Of a stretch of DNA of 18,952 nt, positions 14,649 to 18,952 are shown in pieces. The notes below the pieces were generated by a model, which did not search any database, was not told the DNA's origin, and saw only the letters and a list, made by a program, of their open reading frames with translations. The translations under genes were made by a program, and so were the position numbers. Origin of the DNA: Chitinophagaceae bacterium (lineage in GTDB: Bacteria; Bacteroidota; Bacteroidia; Chitinophagales; Chitinophagaceae); contig JAEUVL010000596.1 of NCBI GenBank assembly GCA_016786965.1, positions 1 through 18,952 of the forward strand, read 5' to 3'. Within the stretch, counting starts at the first letter, position 1. Each line of letters begins with the position of its first letter.

Positions 14649-16433
14649 ATGACACAGCCACTACGTCTTTTTGACAGTGTTCAACTGCAACTTGAAAATA
14701 AACCGCTGGAGGATATGCTGGCGGGTAAAGCTGGCGGCCAATGGAAAAAATACAGCACACAGGAAGTGGCTGATACCATGAACCAGCTTAGCGCCGGATT
14801 ACTAAGCTACGGTATAGGCCCTAATGATATGACCGTGGAAGGAAGAGATAAAGTTGCCATTCTTTCTAAGAACCGGCCAGAATGGGTAATATTAGACCTC
14901 GCCGTACAGCAGATCGGCGCCCTTCTCACGCCTATTTACCCTACCATCAATGTAAATGAACTGGAATTTGTATTAAATGACGCACAGGTAAAGATCGTTT
15001 TCGTAAATGATGAAGATACTTTTCTGAAAGTGATCAGCATAAAAGACAGGGTACCCTCCCTGAAAGAGATCTTCACTTTCGAACATGTGGCCAACGCTTC
15101 CCATTGGAAAGAAGTGCTGAATGCCGGCACACCGGAATTGATAGCACAGATAAAACCTATAGCCGAAAAGATAAAGTATGAAGATGCCGCCACTATCATT
15201 TATACCTCCGGTACCACAGGCATACCAAAAGGAGTGATGCTCAGCCATCGAAATATTTTATCCAATGTAATGGCCTCAAGTCCCTGCTTCCCGCCGGGAG
15301 AAAATTTGCGTTCACTCAGCTTCCTTCCGCTCAACCATATTTTTGAACGGATGGTCACTTACCTCTACCTGTTCAATTACACCTCTATCTACTATGCAGA
15401 AAGCCTGGAAACAATTGGCGACAACCTCAAGGAGGTAAAGCCCGACATGTTCACCACCGTACCCCGGCTGCTGGAAAAAGTGTACGATAAGATCATGCAG
15501 AAAGGAAGCCAGCTTACAGGGGTAAAGAAAAAACTATTCTTCTGGGCACATGATCTTGCAGAAAAATTTGAGATCAATAAGAACCAGGGCTTCTTTTACA
15601 ACATGCAGTTGGGAATTGCCAATAAGCTCATATTCAGCAAATGGAGAGAAGGCCTTGGCAACAACCTGAAATGTGTGGTAACAGGAGGTGCCGCCTGCCA
15701 GGTACGCCTGATACGGATCTTTACCGCTGCCAGGATACCCATCATGGAAGGCTATGGCCTTACAGAAACTTCTCCCGTGATATCGGTGAACAATTATGAC
15801 GTTACTGGAAGAATGTTTGGCACCGTAGGGCCATTAATTAAAGATGTGGAAGTAAAGATCGCCGAAGACGGAGAAATATTATGCAAAGGACCCAATGTGA
15901 TGATGGGATATTATAAACGCCCCGACCTGACAGCCGAGGTGGTAACAGGCGACGGCTGGTTTCATACCGGTGATATCGGCATGATGGCCGAAAACAAATT
16001 CCTCAAGATCACTGATAGAAAAAAGGAATTATTTAAAACCAGTGGCGGTAAGTATGTAGCGCCATTGCCCATCGAAAACAGGTTAAAGGAATCCATGTTT
16101 GTAGAACAGGTAATGGTGGTAGGGGCAGAAAAGAAATTTGTAGGGGCATTACTCATCCCCTCTTTTCCTAACCTGAAAGACTGGTGCCGCCAAAACGGGG
16201 TAACGATCGGCACCAATGAAGAGCTGATACAAAACGAAAAAGTGGTCGCTTTATATAAAGACCTGGTGGAAAGTTTCAATAAATACTTCAATCATGTGGA
16301 GCAGGTAAAGAAATTTGAATTGTTACCCAATGAATGGAGTGTGGACACGGGAGAGCTTACGCCGAAGATGTCATTGAAAAGAAAAGTGGTAATGGAGAAA
16401 TTCAGGGATGCGATTGAACGGATATATGCCTGA
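14649..16433 (+). CDS. Long-chain fatty acid-CoA ligase (AMP-forming acyl-CoA synthetase)
   Basis: Activates fatty acids with ATP and CoA via an acyl-adenylate, for beta-oxidation or lipid synthesis; cytoplasmic or loosely membrane-bound. The ATG at 14649 gives 594 residues, fitting the 600-residue long-chain ligase group (Faa1/FadD15-like). A TTG two codons upstream is an unlikely start. Motifs of the ANL superfamily: the P-loop TSGTTGIPKG (186-195) followed by VMLSH; LSFLPLNHIFERM; the adenine-binding YGLTETSP (369-376); GWFHTGDIG (about 437-445); and the hinge ITDRKKELFKTSGGKYVAP (about 453-471). A C-terminal LTPKMSLKRKVV segment carries the likely catalytic lysine. All key motifs are intact. 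The gene stands alone, between a strong terminator upstream and a bidirectional terminator downstream. I could not identify a clear promoter in 14572-14648. Confidence 0.93.
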   Translation: MTQPLRLFDSVQLQLENKPLEDMLAGKAGGQWKKYSTQEVADTMNQLSAGLLSYGIGPNDMTVEGRDKVAILSKNRPEWVILDLAVQQIGALLTPIYPTINVNELEFVLNDAQVKIVFVNDEDTFLKVISIKDRVPSLKEIFTFEHVANASHWKEVLNAGTPELIAQIKPIAEKIKYEDAATIIYTSGTTGIPKGVMLSHRNILSNVMASSPCFPPGENLRSLSFLPLNHIFERMVTYLYLFNYTSIYYAESLETIGDNLKEVKPDMFTTVPRLLEKVYDKIMQKGSQLTGVKKKLFFWAHDLAEKFEINKNQGFFYNMQLGIANKLIFSKWREGLGNNLKCVVTGGAACQVRLIRIFTAARIPIMEGYGLTETSPVISVNNYDVTGRMFGTVGPLIKDVEVKIAEDGEILCKGPNVMMGYYKRPDLTAEVVTGDGWFHTGDIGMMAENKFLKITDRKKELFKTSGGKYVAPLPIENRLKESMFVEQVMVVGAEKKFVGALLIPSFPNLKDWCRQNGVTIGTNEELIQNEKVVALYKDLVESFNKYFNHVEQVKKFELLPNEWSVDTGELTPKMSLKRKVVMEKFRDAIERIYA

Positions 16434-16468
16434 TAAATAACCCGTATCATACATAAAGGACACAAATA

Positions 16469-16508
16469 AAAAAAGGTAAACACAGTATATACTGTGTTTA
16501 CCTTTTTT
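16469..16508. terminator. Bidirectional terminator: 40-base perfect palindrome between convergent genes
   Basis: The sequence from 16469 to 16508 is its own reverse complement, centred on TATA at 16487-16490: an A-run, AGGTAAACACAGTA and then the mirror TACTGTGTTTACCT and a T-run. Read from either side it gives a hairpin followed by U, so it can terminate both the acyl-CoA ligase gene (plus) and the sigma-factor operon (minus), which end 35 and 25 bases away. Confidence 0.9.
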
Positions 16509-16533
16509 ATTTATCAGCATAGAACTTATTCAA

Positions 16534-17016
16534 TCACCTTCCCCTTCCCTGTGCAGAATCTCTCTTACCACGCTGCATCATCTTTTGCACCAGTTCATCA
16601 TACTTCTTTTGCTGCTCACCAGCATAGAGTAGCCTTACCCTTCGGAAATGATCGAACGTTTGCTTATCAATAACAGTTTGAATATTGGTCATTTTATTAT
16701 AAGCCATAGTCATCACACTGTCATTCACCATAGAGTCTTTTACCAATGCAAAATAGGCTGCTTTCGCCAGGCGAACAGAATCAAACAGCGGTCTTACCAC
16801 TTTGAAATATTCCTCCCGGTATTGAAGATGGTCTTTCTTTTGCTGTTCTGTCATCCCCAATTCCTTTTCCATCATTTCAAAAGGATCACCCTTTCTGCCC
16901 TGGCCACCTTTGTCGTGTTTGTTTTTACCCGTTACCACCAGTGCTACAAGAGCAATGTTGGTGATCAGTAATAGAACTACCGCAATCGTAAGAATCCTGT
17001 TATTAGTGCTTTTCAT
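16534..17016 (-). CDS. Spy/CpxP-like membrane-anchored periplasmic protein (LTxxQ-type)
   Basis: Protein of 160 residues with one N-terminal membrane segment (about 10-29) after a short positive start; it is either an uncleaved anchor or a signal peptide. The rest is charged, helical and likely periplasmic. Two variants of the LTxxQ motif seen in Spy, CpxP and metal-sensing CnrX-type proteins are visible: LGMTEQQ (53-59) and LLYAGEQQ (129-136). Between them are helices with RxxYFKVVRPLFDSVR and a Met-containing stretch. A Gly/Lys/His-rich linker follows the anchor (KHDKGGQGRKGD) and the tail is basic (RGKRDSAQGRGR). It is the last gene after an ECF sigma factor and a small membrane protein, 30 bases downstream of the latter. 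The context suggests an envelope stress chaperone or sensor. Metal binding is not shown by a clear ligand cluster. Confidence 0.75.
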   Translation of the reverse strand: MKSTNNRILTIAVVLLLITNIALVALVVTGKNKHDKGGQGRKGDPFEMMEKELGMTEQQKKDHLQYREEYFKVVRPLFDSVRLAKAAYFALVKDSMVNDSVMTMAYNKMTNIQTVIDKQTFDHFRRVRLLYAGEQQKKYDELVQKMMQRGKRDSAQGRGR

Positions 17017-17046
17017 GCTTATGTTATTAACTGCCTGGCTGGGAGT

Positions 17047-17382
17047 TTATCTGTTGTCCTGCGACAGGTCATAAAGGTTAGAATTATCATTCAGGCTGTA
17101 CTCGGCGGCTACCGACTGAAGATTGTCCGTATCAGAAGCAGTGAAGCTGGAATTGGTCTTATTTCGCTGAAAAAGAACAAATGCGTTCAGAACAAGTACC
17201 ACCACGAGTGCCATCACAGCAAAGGCAGGGCGGAGCAGCCATGATTGGGGGCCGGGCTGTATTGTTTCCTTGTCCAGCCGGGCCCGGAGGCGGGTATAGA
17301 AGAAGTCAGGGGCAGTTGCCTTTGCGCAGCCATCGAGGCTGTTCAGTATTTCTTCCACCTTTTTGTTTTGTTCTGTATTCAT
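17047..17382 (-). CDS. Small single-pass membrane protein, probable anti-sigma factor
   Basis: Protein of 111 residues that I do not recognise as a named family. About 49 N-terminal residues (EEILNSLDGCAKATAPDFFYTRLRARLD) should be cytoplasmic. A membrane segment lies at about 50-71 (PAFAVMALVVVLVLNAFVLF), then a short Asn/Asp/Ser-rich tail of about 40 residues outside. It starts 49 bases after the ECF sigma gene and precedes the Spy-like gene, the usual place for an anti-sigma factor. The N-terminal pattern, with an aromatic Phe-Tyr-x-Arg-Leu motif before the membrane helix, resembles small Bacteroidota membrane proteins found next to ECF sigma genes. The zinc-binding HxxxCxxC motif of ZAS anti-sigma factors is absent (only Cys19). 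The anti-sigma role is therefore inferred from context and topology. Confidence 0.7.
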   Translation of the reverse strand: MNTEQNKKVEEILNSLDGCAKATAPDFFYTRLRARLDKETIQPGPQSWLLRPAFAVMALVVVLVLNAFVLFQRNKTNSSFTASDTDNLQSVAAEYSLNDNSNLYDLSQDNR

Positions 17383-17431
17383 AATACATAGTTTTTGACG
17401 TTAACACCTTTCAAAACCTTCGTACGCCCTT

Positions 17432-17998
17432 TTATCTGCCCGGGTCTTTTTCCAGCAATTTCCGCAAATTAAGCTTTGCACGGTGCAATAGAGACTCTAC
17501 AGCAGGCACAGTGGTCTTCATAACCTCGCTGATTTCCTGGTAACTCAGGTCTTCCATTTTGTGAAGCGTAAATGCTATCTTTTGATTTTCAGGTAGTTCC
17601 CGGATGGCTTTGAATAATTTAGCCGCATTCTCTTTCTTTTCCAATGCTATGCCTGGATGATTAAAATCAGGTATTTCGTACAGGGGTTCAGAGTCCTCAC
17701 CTAAAAGGCGCTGAATAAAGCCAAACCTTTTCTTGCTTTTTCGGCTCCGCAGCAGGTCCAGTGAGCGGGTAGTAGCTATCCGGTACAGCCAGGTGGACAG
17801 TTTAGCCTCTCCTTTAAAGCTGCTGATCGAACGATAAACCTGGATAAAAACCTCCTGGGTCACATCCTCTGCATCCTCTGCATTTTGTACAATGGCAATC
17901 ACTGTATTGTACACCCGGTCCTTGTAAGTATCCACCAGGAAACGGAAAGCTGTCTCATCGCCATTCTTAAGACCTTGTATCAGCTCTAATTCGTTCAA
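17432..17998 (-). CDS. ECF-family RNA polymerase sigma factor
   Basis: Alternative sigma factor of 188 residues, the usual size for sigma-70 group 4. Region 2 covers about residues 8-90: AFRFLVDTYKDRVYNTVIAIV, then DAEDVTQEVFIQVYRSI, then FKGEAKLSTWLYRIATTRSLDLLRSRK, typical for -10 recognition and core binding. Region 4 covers about 125-182: KAIRELPENQKIAFTLHKMEDLSYQEISEVMKTTVPAVESLLHRAKLNLRKLL, with the helix-turn-helix for -35 recognition. Both regions are intact. The start is a TTG at 17998: the frame is closed by a stop at 18031-18029, and no ATG or GTG lies between. The gene heads an operon with a small membrane protein and a Spy-like protein, so it probably answers envelope or metal stress. 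Confidence 0.92.
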   Translation of the reverse strand: MNELELIQGLKNGDETAFRFLVDTYKDRVYNTVIAIVQNAEDAEDVTQEVFIQVYRSISSFKGEAKLSTWLYRIATTRSLDLLRSRKSKKRFGFIQRLLGEDSEPLYEIPDFNHPGIALEKKENAAKLFKAIRELPENQKIAFTLHKMEDLSYQEISEVMKTTVPAVESLLHRAKLNLRKLLEKDPGR

Positions 17999-18024
17999 CA
18001 GTCCGTGTTTGAAGTTTAATAATG

Positions 18025-18031
18025 CAACTTA
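18025..18031 (-). promoter_or_regulatory. Weak candidate promoter box of the ECF sigma operon
   Basis: TAAGTTG on the minus strand is one base short of TAnnTTTG. A TTTG lies 22 bases upstream (18057-18054), longer than the usual spacing. It would give a leader of about 20 bases before the TTG start. A sigma-specific promoter elsewhere in 18000-18100 is equally possible. Confidence 0.3.
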
Positions 18032-18039
18032 CGAAAACA

Positions 18040-18061
18040 ATGATTTGCATGAACAAATCAT
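18040..18061. promoter_or_regulatory. 8+8 base inverted repeat upstream of the ECF sigma gene
   Basis: ATGATTTG (18040-18047) and CAAATCAT (18054-18061) are perfect reverse complements with a 6-base spacer. The element lies just upstream of the candidate sigma promoter box in the divergent region. It has no T-run, so it is more like a protein-binding site than a terminator. No regulator for it is known from this window. Confidence 0.4.
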
Positions 18062-18124
18062 GAAGGCCGCTATCACATTTGTTTAACTCTGCACAGCGCA
18101 CCTGCTGCAAGCCCCGGCAAATAC

Positions 18125-18132
18125 TATTTTTG
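18125..18132 (+). promoter_or_regulatory. Candidate promoter box of the dioxygenase-family gene
   Basis: TATTTTTG is a full match to TAnnTTTG, but no good TTTG is found 19-20 bases upstream. If real, the leader before the ATG at 18245 would be about 105 bases. The remainder of 18062-18244 shows no other feature I can support. Confidence 0.3.
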
Positions 18133-18244
18133 CAAACCAGGCAATATTGCAGATAGGCCACTGGTAAAATCCCGAACAGCAACCTAATGATAGTGATGCT
18201 GCCTGTGCACAAAAAATAATCTTACCAATCCCGATATTGAAACA

Positions 18245-18952
18245 ATGAAGAGAAATACTTTTATTAGAACTTTAGCACTAACCGGAATGACAGGAGCAGC
18301 AATGAAACTTAACGAACTGAGTAAAATAATGGGCCCCTTAACCGGTACAGAGATAATGCCTGTACTGTTTCTCGGTCATGGCAGCCCCATGAATGCTATT
18401 GAAGAGAATGAATTTGTGACCGGCTTCAGGGAAGCAGGAAAGGGAATTGCCAAACCGGTAGCCATTATTTGTGTGTCTGCACACTGGGAAACGAAAGGCA
18501 CTTTTGTAACGGCGATGGAAAAACCACCCACCATTCATGACTTTGGTGGCTTTCCGCAGGCCTTGTTTGATGTGCAATACCCGGCACCCGGCAATCCGGC
18601 ACTGGCAAAAGAAACAAAGAATATAATTACCAAAACAGCCGTGGGGCTGGATGAAAAATGGGGCCTCGATCATGGTTGCTGGAGTGTGATCAAACATTTG
18701 TATCCGGCAGCCGATGTTCCTGTTATTCAATTAAGCCTTGACTATACACAGGGACCACAATACCATTTTGAACTGGCCAAAGAACTTTCTTCGCTCCGCA
18801 AAAAAGGAGTACTGATAGTTGGCAGCGGCAATATGGTGCATAACCTGCGTATGGCGGCATGGGATAAAATAAATACAGCAGACTATGGGTATGACTGGGC
18901 ACTGGAAGCAAGAACCAAGATGAAGACCTATATCGAAAGCGGAGATTACCAA
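18245..18952 (+). CDS. 4,5-DOPA dioxygenase extradiol family protein (YgiD-like), partial, C terminus outside window
   Basis: Zinc enzyme family of the class III extradiol dioxygenase type; the E. coli member YgiD opens the ring of DOPA. The first 236 residues are in the window. After an N-terminal extension of about 35 residues, family motifs follow: MPVLFLGHGSPMNAIEENEF with His45, ICVSAHWETKG with His80, PPTIHDFGGFP, the YPAPGNP loop, LDHGCWSVIKHLYP with His143, VPVIQLSLD and GSGNMVHNL with His199. His45, His80 and His199 match in order the metal-site histidines of YgiD-type proteins; the last expected histidine should lie beyond the right edge. The N-terminal extension (MKRNTFIRTLALTGMTGAAM) looks like a Tat-type leader with KR in place of RR. 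The physiological substrate here is unknown; many such proteins are annotated only by homology. It is divergent from the sigma operon. Confidence 0.9.
   Translation, partial: MKRNTFIRTLALTGMTGAAMKLNELSKIMGPLTGTEIMPVLFLGHGSPMNAIEENEFVTGFREAGKGIAKPVAIICVSAHWETKGTFVTAMEKPPTIHDFGGFPQALFDVQYPAPGNPALAKETKNIITKTAVGLDEKWGLDHGCWSVIKHLYPAADVPVIQLSLDYTQGPQYHFELAKELSSLRKKGVLIVGSGNMVHNLRMAAWDKINTADYGYDWALEARTKMKTYIESGDYQ

Overview
The window is from a Bacteroidota chromosome, most likely a Chitinophagaceae-type organism. Reasons: promoter boxes of the TAnnTTTG type with a TTTG box 19-20 bases upstream, a large secreted protein with a type IX secretion (T9SS) type A sorting domain, little use of Shine-Dalgarno sites, and protein families typical of that group. 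The genus cannot be named from this sequence. No tRNA, rRNA, CRISPR array, transposase or phage gene was seen. No stretch without a gene is longer than about 250 bases.

Region 1 (1-4716, minus strand) is a tripartite drug or metabolite efflux operon in the order tetR - tolC-like outer-membrane channel - lipoprotein membrane-fusion protein - RND pump; the pump runs off the left edge. The operon starts at a very good Bacteroidota promoter whose 19-base spacer is almost filled by a 10+10 base inverted repeat. This is what a self-repressing TetR system should look like. A 187-base gap of unknown content separates the adaptor gene from the pump gene.

Region 2 (4800-6431, plus strand) is a two-gene unit: a DUF502 membrane protein and a secreted zinc-dependent phospholipase C-like protein with a full metal-ligand set.

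Region 3 (6499-11064, plus strand) is a single-gene unit for a 1481-residue secreted protein: signal peptide, an Asp-box (BNR) beta-propeller region, a run of Ig-like repeats, and a T9SS sorting domain. It has its own promoter and a strong terminator.

Region 4 (11089-16508, plus strand) has serC and a DUF1015 gene as an operon. The serC promoter box lies only four bases from the start codon, suggesting a leaderless message. Next come a hairpin terminator, a secreted TPR protein, another strong terminator, and a long-chain acyl-CoA ligase ending at a 40-base perfect palindrome that probably stops transcription from both sides.

Region 5 (16534-17998, minus strand) is an envelope-stress-like operon: ECF sigma factor, a small single-pass membrane protein that is probably its anti-sigma factor, and a Spy/CpxP-like membrane-anchored protein. 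It is divergent from a 4,5-DOPA dioxygenase-family gene (18245 onward, plus strand) that runs off the right edge.

Most of the window is ordinary Bacteroidota gene content. The observations most worth following are the pairing of serC with a DUF1015 protein carrying a GHHR motif like that of ParB-fold serine kinases, the TetR promoter-operator overlap, and the three-gene sigma operon with a non-canonical candidate anti-sigma factor.
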